Notes under the pieces: generated by a model
Databases searched by the model: none
Told to the model about the DNA's origin: nothing
The model's input: the letters and a program-made list of their open reading frames with translations, nothing else
Shown here: positions 1 to 8,757 of the stretch, one piece after another
Numbering within the stretch: the first letter of the stretch is position 1
Layout of the letters: each line of letters begins with the position of its first letter
NCBI GenBank assembly: GCA_934636465.1
Contig: CAKUAR010000014.1
Location: forward strand, 1 to 53,373
Reading direction: 5' to 3'
From: an uncultured Muribaculaceae bacterium
GTDB taxonomy: Bacteria; Bacteroidota; Bacteroidia; Bacteroidales; Muribaculaceae
Length of the DNA stretch: 53,373 bases
Made by a program: the position numbers and the translations under genes

Positions 1-78
1 AGCCGTTCTTCATAATTGTGACGCCTATACATAATGCACCCCAAAAGTTTTGTGTCCAACTTTTGGGGTGCAGTTCAT
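1..78. mobile_element. Outer end of an IS3-like insertion sequence
   Basis: Positions 35-49 and 58-72 form a perfect 15-bp inverted repeat around an 8-base loop. The sequence GTCCAACTTTTGGGGTGCA followed by GTTCA resembles the terminal repeat of IS3-type elements, which often carry a GTTGGAC/CCCCAAAA core. The same core recurs at the far right edge of the window. Positions 2-34 on plus could encode the last residues (AVLHNCDAYT then stop) of a transposase, but this is too short to establish. The element would extend left, outside the window. The hairpin could also act as a terminator. Confidence 0.5.
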
Positions 79-120
79 ATTTGTTTTTTTTCATATCCTT
101 AGCAAAGGAGTGACGCTTCG

Positions 121-1143
121 CTAACGCACCACCTTGTCGGCAAACGCCTTGTTTGACCACACCACCATATTGCCGTCTTTGTCAGAGCTTATGGTCATCA
201 CCCCAAGGTGTTTGTCGTGCTCCATAATCCGCTTCACACGCTCTGTGCCCATAGCCATGCAAGCCGTGGCCCAAGCATCGGCAAGCATGCAGCTCGGCGC
301 CACAATCGTTGCGCTAAGCAGATTGGTCATTTGCGGATAGCCAGTGGCGGGATTGATTATATGGGCTATTTTCTGGCCGTCAACCACCTTATAGTTGCGA
401 TAGTTGCCGCTCGTGGCCACACCGCCGCTGTCAAGTGCCACCACCAGTGCCGACGAGTGCGTTACAGCAGTGTCGTTCTCTATCGGCATATCCACCGACA
501 CGTGCCACTCTCCGCCGCGATAGTTCACGCCACGACAAGCCACCTCACCACCTATTTCCACCATATAGTTTTCCACGCCGTTGCGTGCTAACATGCGCCC
601 CACCTCATCGCAAGCCATGCCCTTGGCTATGGAGCTGAAGTCAAACATTGTGCGGCCATCGTCTTTCACCAGCTTTTTGCCCACAAGCTTGGTCTTGTCC
701 ATTCCCACAAATTGCAATATGCTGTCGATTTGAGCCTTTTCGGGCAGACGCCCTGTTTTGTAGCCAAACCCCCAGGCATTGACCAGAGGCATCACCGTGG
801 GGTCGAAAGCTCCGCCACTGCCGTTAAACACCTCGTGCGACGTGGCATAAAGCCGCGCAAAAAATCCGTCGGCCTCGGCCGTCTTGTTGGCGTTAAGCTT
901 CGACAGCAACGACTCTGAGTTAAACACCGACACACTTCTGTCAATTCGCTCAAGCACCGCCTCTATTGAATCTTTCAGATTATTTTTCGACTCGTAGGAT
1001 ATGTGATATTCCGTGGTCCACACTGTGCCACTCTCATTGTAGTAACGCTTGCGCTTGTTTGAGAAGAAAAACACCACAAGCGCCACCACTGCACACAACA
1101 CCACAGCATAATATCTGCGCGATTTCAAGACATTGTTTTCCAT
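121..1143 (-). CDS. apbE: ApbE-type FAD:protein FMN transferase
   Basis: Flavin transferase that attaches FMN covalently to a threonine of target proteins, in Bacteroidota typically subunits of the Na+-translocating NADH:quinone reductase or RNF complexes. The N-terminus (residues 12-28) is one membrane segment, so the enzyme is anchored with its domain in the periplasm. ApbE landmarks are visible in order: SIAKGMACDEVG, VEIGGEVACRG, DSGGVATSGNYRNY, AHIINPATGYP and ADAWATACMAMG, the last two being flavin and metal binding regions. The length of 340 residues is normal. It stands downstream of a sugar transporter on the same strand, separated by 169 bases with a hairpin, so it is probably a separate transcript. 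Its target is not in the window. Confidence 0.93.
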   Translation of the reverse strand: MENNVLKSRRYYAVVLCAVVALVVFFFSNKRKRYYNESGTVWTTEYHISYESKNNLKDSIEAVLERIDRSVSVFNSESLLSKLNANKTAEADGFFARLYATSHEVFNGSGGAFDPTVMPLVNAWGFGYKTGRLPEKAQIDSILQFVGMDKTKLVGKKLVKDDGRTMFDFSSIAKGMACDEVGRMLARNGVENYMVEIGGEVACRGVNYRGGEWHVSVDMPIENDTAVTHSSALVVALDSGGVATSGNYRNYKVVDGQKIAHIINPATGYPQMTNLLSATIVAPSCMLADAWATACMAMGTERVKRIMEHDKHLGVMTISSDKDGNMVVWSNKAFADKVVR

Positions 1144-1174
1144 AACATGCTTTTCATTTTGTTTTTTCTGAAAA

Positions 1175-1206
1175 CAAATTTATACATATTTGCCAAATGC
1201 CACAAC
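1175..1206 (-). promoter_or_regulatory. Probable promoter of apbE
   Basis: On the minus strand TAAATTTG (1175-1182) matches the Bacteroidota -7 element TAnnTTTG. A TTG lies about 21 bp upstream as a weak -33 element. The leader would be about 25 bases. Confidence 0.45.
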
Positions 1207-1220
1207 AAGCAACAAGCAAC

Positions 1221-1256
1221 ATGCGCCACAAGCCAAAAGTTATGGCCGTGGCGCAT
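1221..1256 (-). terminator. Stem-loop downstream of the FucP-like transporter
   Basis: ATGCGCCAC (1221-1229) pairs perfectly with GTGGCGCAT (1248-1256), and an inner GCCA/TGGC pair extends the stem. It lies after the 3' end of the transporter gene. There is no clear T-run, so it may be a weak or Rho-assisted terminator or an RNA-stabilising hairpin. Confidence 0.45.
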
Positions 1257-1312
1257 GCGAGTGAAAATTAAATTGTATAAAAAAGTGTAAAATGGAAAGT
1301 TTTACTTTGTCG

Positions 1313-2497
1313 TCATTTAGCCTTTTTGGGCGATTTCAAAAGCATGAAATACACAAACAGGAATGCCACTCCGGCCACCATTACCGCAAGTGCACCGTTC
1401 TGGCTGCCCATGCCATCGCTTGCCAAGCCCATCAATATGGGGAATATGGCACCGCCTATCAAGCCCATGATGAGCAGTCCCGACACCTCGTTTTGATAGT
1501 CAGGCTCACTCGACAATGCCTCTGCAAATATTATTGAGAACACATTTGAGTTGCCGAAACCTATCAAACCAATGCAGGTATATATGGCAGCCTGGCTGTA
1601 GAGCACCATCATTCCGGCCAAGGCAACGAGCATTATCACCACGCTCAAGCCCAGGAAAGTCTTGTTGCTGAACACACGCAGCAGAAATGCGCCCAAGAAA
1701 CTGCCCACAGTGCGGCAGAAGAAATAAACCGCCGTTGCGTCCATAGCCTCGTTGAGGCAAAGGCCAAAACGCTCCACAAGCACCTTGGGGGCAGTCATGT
1801 TAGTGCCCACGTCAATTCCCACATGGCACACTATGCCAAAGAAGCACAGCAGCACAAAAGGCTTTTTGAGCAGCCCCATGCACTCCATGAAGCCCGACAC
1901 CTTGCCATCGGTCTTCTCCTCCTCAATGTGTGAAGCGAGCAAAAGCAGTGTGGCCAATATGCCTATCACAAAATATATCGGGAAAAGTATGCGCCACTCC
2001 AGTCCGAACAACGAAGTCGTCATTTTGGCTCCCCAACTGGCAATGATTGGTGCCAAAAACGAGGCTATAGCCTTCACAAACTGGCCGAATGTGATGCTGC
2101 TCGCCAGCTTGTCGCCGCTCACGAGCGAGCTAAGCAGAGGGTTGAGAGCCGTCTGCAGCATGGCGTTGCCTATGCCGAGCAGCACCGAGAACACCACTAT
2201 CGACGGCAGTGAGTAGTCCACCACAGGCAGCACCATGGCCACCAACGTCACCACCAAGCTTGCAAGCACTGTCTTTTTGCGTCCTATTTTGTTCATCAGC
2301 AGTCCCGACGGAACCGAGAACACTAAAAACATCAAAAACAGCATCGTAGAGGTCATGAAGTTTGCCATGCTGTCGCTCAAATCGAAGTCCGATTTCACAA
2401 AATTGTTGGCAGTGCCTATAAGGTCCACGAAACCCATTGCAAAGAAGCATAGCATCACCGACACTATGGCAAGTCCAAAAGAAGTCTTTTTCTTCAT
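1313..2497 (-). CDS. FucP/GluP-like MFS sugar transporter
   Basis: A 394-residue major facilitator permease with about 12 hydrophobic segments. The N-terminal part (FFAMGFVDLIGTANNFVK) and the loop after helix 2-3 (PSGLLMNKIGRKKTV) resemble the FucP/GluP group of proton-coupled hexose transporters in Bacteroidota. It acts in the inner membrane and probably imports a monosaccharide; the substrate cannot be read from sequence. It diverges from tamL with about 200 bases between them. A minus-strand TATATTTG at 2566-2573 is a candidate -7 element. No catabolic genes or kinase adjoin it, so there is no contextual clue to the sugar. Confidence 0.82.
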   Translation of the reverse strand: MKKKTSFGLAIVSVMLCFFAMGFVDLIGTANNFVKSDFDLSDSMANFMTSTMLFLMFLVFSVPSGLLMNKIGRKKTVLASLVVTLVAMVLPVVDYSLPSIVVFSVLLGIGNAMLQTALNPLLSSLVSGDKLASSITFGQFVKAIASFLAPIIASWGAKMTTSLFGLEWRILFPIYFVIGILATLLLLASHIEEEKTDGKVSGFMECMGLLKKPFVLLCFFGIVCHVGIDVGTNMTAPKVLVERFGLCLNEAMDATAVYFFCRTVGSFLGAFLLRVFSNKTFLGLSVVIMLVALAGMMVLYSQAAIYTCIGLIGFGNSNVFSIIFAEALSSEPDYQNEVSGLLIMGLIGGAIFPILMGLASDGMGSQNGALAVMVAGVAFLFVYFMLLKSPKKAK

Positions 2498-2652
2498 TGT
2501 TTAATCAAGTTAGTTAATATGCTTAGGTATTGCGGCGTTGCCCTCCTGGCAACTTGTCCGCTATGCAAATATAGCTATATTTTTCAAGAAAGCCCCATTT
2601 TCAGCCACCACAATTCCTGCGTGCAAAAATCACCCCAAAAAGAACCGTTATC

Positions 2653-2683
2653 TTTGTCAATCGGCGCAAACGAGTTAACTTTG
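2653..2683 (+). promoter_or_regulatory. Promoter of tamL
   Basis: TTTG at 2653-2656, a 19-bp spacer, then TAACTTTG at 2676-2683: a near-ideal Bacteroidota sigma-ABfr promoter. The start codon follows 20 bases after the -7 element, giving a very short leader. TGCACA/TGTGCA forms a small inverted repeat within that leader. Confidence 0.8.
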
Positions 2684-2703
2684 CACAAATATTCTGTGCA
2701 GAA

Positions 2704-5043
2704 ATGAGCAAATTCAACACTTTCTTCAAAGGTCTGATGTTAGCGGCAGCCGTGTGCCTGCTGGCGTTTGCTCAATCTTGCAGTTCCACCAAGCATGTGC
2801 CTAAAGACAAGACGTTGCTCGACAAGGTGAAAATCAACATCGAGGACGGTCATGGACAGGTGAAGCCGTCGGAACTTACAGGCTATTTGAGGCAGAACGA
2901 GAACCACAAGGTGCTAGGCGGACTCAAACTGCAACTGGCACTCTACAACATTTCCGGCCGCGACTCGTCAAACTGGTTCAACAAGTGGATTAGGCGCGTG
3001 GGAGCACCGCCGGTAATCTACGACTCCACGCTCACCATAGCCAGCGCCAACCAGCTGCAAATGGCGCTCATCAACCGCGGCTACATGAAAAACAAGGTGA
3101 CCTATGTGGTCAAGCAAGACTCTGCCGCGCGCAAAACTCGCGTCACCTATAACTTGCGTCTCAACGAGCCTTACTACGTCTCGTCTATAAGCTACAACAT
3201 TCACAACGACACGCTGCGCGACGCCATTCTCGCCGACTCGGCAGAATTTCCCATAAAGGTCAACTCGGTGTTAGACCACAACAAACTCGACAAAGAGCGT
3301 ATTCTCATCACCGAGAATTTGCGCAACAAAGGCTACTATGCCTTCAACAAGGAGAACATCACCTTCACGGCCGACACCGCTGCCGGCTCACGCGCCGTTG
3401 ACCTCACACTCAACACACTGCCGCCGCAAAAAAGCGAGCACATGCCCTATTATGAGCGTCACAAGCCTTTCTATGTGCGCAACCTGACGTTTGTCACCAA
3501 CTACGACCCGGTGACCATGCAAAACGGCCAATACTTTGCCACCGACACCGCCACCTATCACAATTTCACGGTGTTCTATGGCAAGGAGCACTACATTCGC
3601 CGCCGTGTGCTCGAGGAGTGCTGCCACATAGAGCCCGGCAAACGCTACAGCGCCAGCGACGTCAATCGCACCTATCAGGCTTTCGGCCGCCAAGGCATAA
3701 TCAAGTTTGTCAACATCGACATTCAGCCAGTTGGCGAAGTTGACGGCAAATTCTGGCTCGACGTCTATGTGCTGCTCACGCGCGACAAGTCGCAGTCGTT
3801 CTCCACATCGCTTGAGGGCACCAACTCCGAGGGCGACCTGGGCTTCGGCATAGGTCTTGACTACCAGCACCGCAATCTGCTTGGCGGCTCGGAACTGCTC
3901 AACACCAAGTTCAAGATGTCGTATGAGAGCCTGTCGGGCAACCTCGGCGGACTCATAAACAATAACTACTCAGAGTATTCGGGCGAGGTGGGCATCACCT
4001 ACCCCAAGTTCAAAGCGCCGTTTCTGAAAAGCGACTTCAAGAAGAAGATACAGGCTTCCACCGAGTTTGCTGTCAACTTCAACTATCAGGAACGCCCGGA
4101 ATACACGCGCATACTCGCTGGGGCAGGCTGGAAATACATTTGGAGCGAGAGGCAGAACCTCACGCGCCACACGTTCAACCTCATCGACCTCAACTATGTG
4201 TATCTGCCAAAAAGCCGCTACAACTTCCTCGACAGCATCACCAATCCGCTGCTGCGCTACTCCTATGAGGACCACTTCATCATGCGCATGGGCTATTCGT
4301 TCTATCACACCAACAAGCTCACCGCAACTCCCATGGAGTCGCGTTTCCAGCCCAACATCTACACCGTCAGGGCTTCGGCCGAAACAGCCGGCAACCTGCT
4401 CTATGCCATATCCAATATGGTGGGTCAGAAACGCGATGCCGGCGATGCGTTCAAGGTGTTCGGTATTCGCTATTCACAATATTTCAAGATTAACGGCGAC
4501 TATGCTTTCACCCATAATTTCAACAGCCGCAGTTCCATATCGGTGCATGCCGGAGCCGGCTTGATTGTGCCCTATGGCAACTCCTCAGTGGCTCCGTTTG
4601 AAAAACGCTTCTACGCCGGTGGAGCCAACGGTGTGCGCGGCTGGGGAATTCGCACCCTCGGCCCTGGCAGCTTCAACGCCTCTAACTCGCAAAACAGCTT
4701 CATCTATCAGTGCGGCGACATACGCATGGACGCCAACATAGAGTATCGGGCCAAGCTGTTCTGGGTGATTGAAATGGCGGCATTTCTCGATGCCGGCAAC
4801 ATTTGGACCATACGCGACTACGAAGACCAGCCCGGAGGCAAATTTGAGCTTACCAAGTTCTACAAGCAGTTTGCCACCGCTTACGGCATAGGTCTCCGCC
4901 TCGACTTCACCTATTTCCTGCTGCGCTTCGACATGGGCATGAAAGCCCACAACCCGGCCTCGGGACAGGAACGGTGGCCGCTGGTCAATCCGCGCTTCTC
5001 GCGCGATGCGGAGTTCCACTTCTCGGTAGGCTATCCGTTCTGA
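2704..5043 (+). CDS. tamL: TamL-type Omp85 outer membrane lipoprotein
   Basis: A 779-residue member of the BamA/TamA (Omp85) superfamily. The N-terminus is a lipoprotein signal with the probable lipidated Cys26 (FAQSCSSTKHVP). POTRA-like segments occupy roughly residues 35-370. The C-terminal half, about 380-779, is the 16-stranded outer membrane barrel, with the conserved strand/loop region FYAGGANGVRGWGIRTLGPG near residue 640 and a terminal aromatic strand ending in YPF. Lipidated TamA homologues are the usual Bacteroidota form and are thought to help insert or export outer membrane material together with TamB. No tamB lies next to it here, so the partner must be elsewhere. A HAD phosphatase follows after 50 bases and may share the transcript. 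Confidence 0.87.
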   Translation: MSKFNTFFKGLMLAAAVCLLAFAQSCSSTKHVPKDKTLLDKVKINIEDGHGQVKPSELTGYLRQNENHKVLGGLKLQLALYNISGRDSSNWFNKWIRRVGAPPVIYDSTLTIASANQLQMALINRGYMKNKVTYVVKQDSAARKTRVTYNLRLNEPYYVSSISYNIHNDTLRDAILADSAEFPIKVNSVLDHNKLDKERILITENLRNKGYYAFNKENITFTADTAAGSRAVDLTLNTLPPQKSEHMPYYERHKPFYVRNLTFVTNYDPVTMQNGQYFATDTATYHNFTVFYGKEHYIRRRVLEECCHIEPGKRYSASDVNRTYQAFGRQGIIKFVNIDIQPVGEVDGKFWLDVYVLLTRDKSQSFSTSLEGTNSEGDLGFGIGLDYQHRNLLGGSELLNTKFKMSYESLSGNLGGLINNNYSEYSGEVGITYPKFKAPFLKSDFKKKIQASTEFAVNFNYQERPEYTRILAGAGWKYIWSERQNLTRHTFNLIDLNYVYLPKSRYNFLDSITNPLLRYSYEDHFIMRMGYSFYHTNKLTATPMESRFQPNIYTVRASAETAGNLLYAISNMVGQKRDAGDAFKVFGIRYSQYFKINGDYAFTHNFNSRSSISVHAGAGLIVPYGNSSVAPFEKRFYAGGANGVRGWGIRTLGPGSFNASNSQNSFIYQCGDIRMDANIEYRAKLFWVIEMAAFLDAGNIWTIRDYEDQPGGKFELTKFYKQFATAYGIGLRLDFTYFLLRFDMGMKAHNPASGQERWPLVNPRFSRDAEFHFSVGYPF

Positions 5044-5093
5044 TTTAGCAGATATTACGTTATATCATATTTTTTATTTAACAACACATTTCT

Positions 5094-5753
5094 ATGAAAA
5101 AATTGGTCATATTTGATCTCGACGGCACGCTGCTCAACACCATTGAGGACCTTGGGCATGCCGCCAACTACGCTCTGGAGCAAAATGGCTATGCAACCCA
5201 TGCTATTGCTTCCTATCCGTTTTTTGTGGGCAACGGCGTGAAAAAACTCATCGAAAGGGTTCTGCCAGAGGACTGCCGCGATACCGACACCGTGAGCAAA
5301 CTTCTCAAAGATTTCAAAGACTACTACAACGACCACTCTTTCGACTACACCAAGCCCTACAACGGCATTCCGGAGCTGCTCGCCGACCTGCGCCAAAAAG
5401 GCGTGAAAGTGGCAGTGGCGTCAAACAAATATCAAGCTGCCGTCGAAAACATCATTGCCCACTTCTTCCCCGACATCGACTTTGCCGCCGTTGAGGGTCA
5501 AAAAGAGGGCGTTAAGACCAAGCCCGACCCGTCAATCGTGTTCCAAATCCTGGCCAAGGCCAAGGCACCCAAGGCCGAGGCTCTGTTTGTTGGTGACTCG
5601 GGTGTGGATATGGAGACAGCTCGCCGCGCTTGCATCGACTCCGTGGGCGTGTCGTGGGGTTTCCGTCCCGAAAAGGAGCTCAACGAGTATCATGCCGACC
5701 GCATCATTCACCGCCCCGAAGAGCTGCTTGGCATAGTCACCGCCGAGGACTAA
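5094..5753 (+). CDS. HAD-family phosphatase, phosphoglycolate phosphatase-like
   Basis: A 219-residue haloacid dehalogenase hydrolase of the Gph/PGPase group. Motif I is FDLDGTLLNT with the nucleophile Asp8 and acid Asp10; motif II is VASNKYQ; motif III lysine is in KTKPDPS; motif IV is VGDSGVDME. A helical cap of about residues 15-80 sits between motif I and II, typical of subfamily I. The likely role is dephosphorylation of phosphoglycolate or another small phosphate ester in the cytoplasm. It starts 50 bases after tamL with no terminator or strong promoter between, suggesting co-transcription. The exact substrate is not determinable. Confidence 0.88.
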   Translation: MKKLVIFDLDGTLLNTIEDLGHAANYALEQNGYATHAIASYPFFVGNGVKKLIERVLPEDCRDTDTVSKLLKDFKDYYNDHSFDYTKPYNGIPELLADLRQKGVKVAVASNKYQAAVENIIAHFFPDIDFAAVEGQKEGVKTKPDPSIVFQILAKAKAPKAEALFVGDSGVDMETARRACIDSVGVSWGFRPEKELNEYHADRIIHRPEELLGIVTAED

Positions 5754-5823
5754 TTTTCCACCCATAACCACGCTGACAAGTCTTTTTCTTGGTTGGCATA
5801 CAGGGTTATCTCTGCCACAAAGT

Positions 5824-5855
5824 TTGCAACAGTTGTTATTAATGACTACTTTTGC
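5824..5855 (+). promoter_or_regulatory. Promoter of the YidE-like transporter
   Basis: TTTG at 5824-5827, a 20-bp spacer and TACTTTTG at 5848-5855 fit the Bacteroidota consensus well. The resulting leader is about 105 bases and AT-rich. Confidence 0.75.
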
Positions 5856-5966
5856 AGAAATATTTCCGCATTTGGTTGAGAAATGCACATTCATATCCAA
5901 AATCTGCCGGAAATCAGCATAATGATTTATATTAAAATTTTTCATTAATACATTTAGTTAATCCCT

Positions 5967-7661
5967 ATGGATTGGTTAATCGACTTAATTCTGGGTAACG
6001 ATATAGCCCACGCTATTTTCGTCTATTCCCTCGTAATCGCCTTGGGCGTAATCCTTGGAAAAATCAAACTCCTTGGCATTTCGCTCGGCACCACATTCGT
6101 GCTGTTTGTCGGCATTGTGGTGGGTCACCTCGGACTCACGCCCGACATCAGCATCATCAAGTTCATTCAGCAGTTCGGACTCATCTTGTTCCTGTTCTCC
6201 ATCGGACTCCAAGTGGGACCGTCATTCTTCTCGTCGTTCAAGCAGGGAGGCTTGCTGCTCAACGGACTTGCAGCACTCATCATCGTGCTCAACATCGCCG
6301 TGGCATTGGCCATATTCTTTGCCGATGGTTCCATAAAGTTCAATGAGATTGTGGGTGTGCTTTCAGGTGCTGTTACCAACACCCCAGGTCTGGGTGCTGC
6401 CCAGCAGACGGTGATTGACACCCAAGGCTCAGCCGCATTGTCGCTCAACGAGGCCATGTCTATGGGCTATGCCGCAGCCTATCCGCTCGGTGTGATTGGC
6501 ATCATTCTCACCATGATTCTTGTCAAGGTCTTTTTCAAAATCAATGTTGACAAAGAGTCACAGGCCATTGAGCAGGACAAGGACGACAGCCACTTGCACC
6601 CACACAATGTGACCTATGTGGTTACCAACAAACTCATCTTCGACCACACTCTTCAGCAGCTTCACCGCATCATCGACCGCGACTTTGTGGTGTCGCGCAT
6701 GCAGAAAAAAGGCGACGGTGAAGTAATCATTCCCAAGTCAGAAACAAAGATTGAGGAGGGCGACAAGATGCTCATCGTTATGTCTATGCAAGACGAGGAG
6801 GTGTTCGACGTGATGATTGGCTCGCAAATCGACGACAAGCTCGAAGACGATGCCGAGTGCCCCGAAACACAGCAAGTGGTGTCGCGCCGCATACTCATCA
6901 CCAAGAGCGAGTTGAGCGGCAAGAAGCTCGGTTCGCTTCGCCTGCGCTCTGCCTATCACCTCAACGCCACCCACGTCAACCGTGCCGGCGTTGACCTCTT
7001 GGCAAGCCCCAACCTCTCACTGCAAGTGGGCGACCGCGTCACGGTGGTTGGTCACCTTGGCGACATTGAGCACCTTGCAGAAAAGATGGGCAACTCCATG
7101 AAGCGTCTCAACCAGCCCAACATGTTCACCATATTCTTTGGCATAATGCTCGGCATCATTGTGGGTGCAGTGCCCATCGCCATTCCCGGCATGGCTGTGC
7201 CCATGAAGCTCGGTTTGGCAGGCGGACCGCTCATCGTGGCCATTTTGCTCGGCCGCTACGGCTACAAGCTCAAAATCGTCACCTACACCTCTTCGTCGGC
7301 CAACCTGCTCCTGCGTGAGTTGGGAATATGCCTTTTCTTGGCCTCTGTGGGCGTTGCAGCCGGCGAGAAGTTCTTCTCCACGGTGTTCACATCGCAAGGC
7401 GCCACATGGGTGTTCTACGGCTTCCTGATAACACTTATTCCGCTTTTGGTTGTCAGCTTCCTGGCAAGGGGCAAGTTCAAAATCAACTATTGCTCCATCA
7501 TGGGTCTGCTTTCGGGCTCCACAACCGACCCGCCAGCACTTGCCTATGCCAACAAAGTGGCAAACAACGACGCTCCAGCCGTGGCTTATTCCACAGTTTA
7601 CCCACTCACCACGTTCCTGCGAGTGGTGGCAGCGCAAATCCTCGTCTTGGCATTAGTGTAA
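5967..7661 (+). CDS. YidE/YbjL/AspT-family transporter with two RCK_C domains
   Basis: A 564-residue inner membrane transporter of the aspartate:alanine exchanger superfamily. Two homologous membrane halves (about residues 10-180 and 390-564) flank a soluble middle with two TrkA-C/RCK_C domains (about 205-285 and 295-375), which in relatives bind ligands and gate transport. Both halves carry the paired signature: GAVTNTPGLGAAQ in the first half and GSTTDPPALAYA in the second. Characterised AspT exchanges aspartate and alanine; YidE and YbjL substrates remain poorly defined, so no substrate is assigned. It has its own promoter upstream and a hairpin terminator downstream, hence is probably monocistronic. 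Confidence 0.88.
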   Translation: MDWLIDLILGNDIAHAIFVYSLVIALGVILGKIKLLGISLGTTFVLFVGIVVGHLGLTPDISIIKFIQQFGLILFLFSIGLQVGPSFFSSFKQGGLLLNGLAALIIVLNIAVALAIFFADGSIKFNEIVGVLSGAVTNTPGLGAAQQTVIDTQGSAALSLNEAMSMGYAAAYPLGVIGIILTMILVKVFFKINVDKESQAIEQDKDDSHLHPHNVTYVVTNKLIFDHTLQQLHRIIDRDFVVSRMQKKGDGEVIIPKSETKIEEGDKMLIVMSMQDEEVFDVMIGSQIDDKLEDDAECPETQQVVSRRILITKSELSGKKLGSLRLRSAYHLNATHVNRAGVDLLASPNLSLQVGDRVTVVGHLGDIEHLAEKMGNSMKRLNQPNMFTIFFGIMLGIIVGAVPIAIPGMAVPMKLGLAGGPLIVAILLGRYGYKLKIVTYTSSSANLLLRELGICLFLASVGVAAGEKFFSTVFTSQGATWVFYGFLITLIPLLVVSFLARGKFKINYCSIMGLLSGSTTDPPALAYANKVANNDAPAVAYSTVYPLTTFLRVVAAQILVLALV

Positions 7662-7726
7662 TCCGCACAGCATAAAAGCACGCTCAAGACCGTGTTAAAA
7701 TAGTCATCTCAAGACAATCAAATATC

Positions 7727-7765
7727 AGAGGGGCAGCATCACATCACGATGCTACCCCTCTTTTT
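7727..7765 (+). terminator. Rho-independent terminator after the YidE-like gene
   Basis: AGAGGGGCAGCATC (7727-7740) pairs with GATGCTACCCCTCT (7748-7761) with a single mismatch and a 7-base loop, followed by TTTT. This is a strong intrinsic terminator 65 bases after the stop codon. Confidence 0.85.
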
Positions 7766-7878
7766 ATGTCTATCTGTCAACACGCTTTCCAGGCTTTAGT
7801 AAATCCTTTATCAAACGTTTGATTATTAGTTATTTGAATATATTTGATACTGAAATTTTCAAGTTTTTTTCAATCTTT

Positions 7879-8211
7879 CTATTCTATCTTTAAAATATCC
7901 TCAAAATCAAGACCTTTGCGTGCGCATAGAACTTGAAATGCAGTTAGTTGGCGTGTGAGTTGCATTACCTCTTTTTGAAGTTCGTCGCATCGGTTGTCCT
8001 TCTTGTGTAGCATCTCTTTGAGTTCGCTAAGGTCTCGCTCCATTATGGATATTTTAGTAATCATAATAGCATCTGTTGATGTCGAAGTGGTCACATTCCT
8101 ATAGTTGTTGTAGCCATTGTTGTCTCCGACATATCCTTCATTATGAATGTTTACACTTTCATCAACATCGTAATAGAAGTCCTCTATGTTGTGTATAGCC
8201 AATTTCTGCAT
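7879..8211 (-). CDS. Small coiled-coil protein of unknown function
   Basis: A protein of about 110 residues if the ATG at 8211 is used; a TTG at 8223 would add four residues. I do not recognise the family. Residues 1-45 are polar and rich in Asn, Asp and Tyr; about 55-100 form a heptad-like coiled coil (MERDLSELKEMLHKKDNRCD). That arrangement resembles the C-terminal half of some Bacteroidota phage-type repressors, but no helix-turn-helix is present, so it could be a remnant. It is AT-richer than the flanking genes and is divergent from a small membrane protein. A 23-bp palindrome lies immediately before its start. Confidence 0.6.
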   Translation of the reverse strand: MQKLAIHNIEDFYYDVDESVNIHNEGYVGDNNGYNNYRNVTTSTSTDAIMITKISIMERDLSELKEMLHKKDNRCDELQKEVMQLTRQLTAFQVLCARKGLDFEDILKIE

Positions 8212-8234
8212 CTTCAAGGTCAATGACCTTGAAG
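8212..8234. promoter_or_regulatory. 23-bp perfect palindrome, operator-like
   Basis: CTTCAAGGTCA (8212-8222) and TGACCTTGAAG (8224-8234) are exact inverted copies around a single base. The site lies between two divergent genes, directly before the start of the minus-strand gene and just upstream of the -33 element of the plus-strand gene. This is the geometry of a dimeric repressor site, though a leader hairpin is also possible. Confidence 0.55.
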
Positions 8235-8240
8235 TATTCC

Positions 8241-8274
8241 TTTGATATGTCGCAAATTATCCGTAACTTTACGG
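8241..8274 (+). promoter_or_regulatory. Promoter of the small membrane protein, with embedded palindrome
   Basis: TTTG at 8241-8244, 19 bp, then TAACTTTA at 8264-8271, one mismatch from the Bacteroidota -7 consensus. CCGTAA (8261-8266) and TTACGG (8269-8274) form an inverted repeat over the -7 element. The ATG at 8276 is so close that the transcript would be leaderless or nearly so. Confidence 0.6.
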
Positions 8275-8275
8275 T

Positions 8276-8689
8276 ATGGCAACATTTACTTTCAAAGACA
8301 TTATTGTTTTTATTTATCAATATTCAATAATTGCGCTAATCGTAATTGGATTGATTGTTGGGATATATTTTTGTGGTAAACAGCTATCGAAAAAATATAA
8401 TGTTGCAAGATGGTATTTTTTGAGTACTTACATTTTTACTCTGCCTATAATTGGTGCACCTCTTGTTTTATTTGCTTCTCTCTTTATGGATCATGTAAAG
8501 CATGATGACTTAGTTCCAATTGCTTGGTTAATCATAAACTCATACTCACTCTGGTTTATTTTGGGATTTATAATTTCTATAAAACTTTATAGTAAAATCC
8601 CACCATATTTTTCAATTTTGCCATCAGTATGTTCTTGGATAATGGCAGGATTATCTATCTGGGGTGGATTATATTTAGTTAATTACTAA
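8276..8689 (+). CDS. Small four-helix membrane protein of unknown function
   Basis: A 137-residue hydrophobic protein with about four membrane segments (near residues 12-32, 45-68, 80-102 and 110-132). No family is recognised and no catalytic motif is visible. The gene is clearly more AT-rich than its neighbours, with frequent ATA, TTA and AAT codons, suggesting recent acquisition. It diverges from the coiled-coil gene across a 65-base region that contains two palindromes, so the two may be co-regulated. The pairing of a small soluble protein and a small membrane protein could suit a toxin-antitoxin or immunity role, but nothing in the sequence proves that. Confidence 0.7.
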   Translation: MATFTFKDIIVFIYQYSIIALIVIGLIVGIYFCGKQLSKKYNVARWYFLSTYIFTLPIIGAPLVLFASLFMDHVKHDDLVPIAWLIINSYSLWFILGFIISIKLYSKIPPYFSILPSVCSWIMAGLSIWGGLYLVNY

Positions 8690-8715
8690 TTTAGCGTCTT
8701 TTCGCAGATACCATT

Positions 8716-8757
8716 GAGTCCATAACTTTGTAGTTTTTGCTACAAAGTTATGGACTC
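8716..8757. repeat. 18-bp perfect inverted repeat
   Basis: GAGTCCATAACTTTGTAG (8716-8733) is repeated exactly inverted at 8740-8757, with a 6-base loop TTTTTG. It lies 26 bases after the membrane-protein gene and could be its terminator, although the arms are long and not GC-rich. Each arm also contains TAACTTTG, a Bacteroidota -7 element, one on each strand, so a bidirectional promoter or operator is equally possible. Confidence 0.6.

Noticed and set aside
7810..7823. 14-bp palindrome ATCAAACGTTTGAT
   Set aside because: It is short, lies in AT-rich DNA beyond the 3' ends of both neighbouring genes, and has no promoter context, so chance is sufficient.
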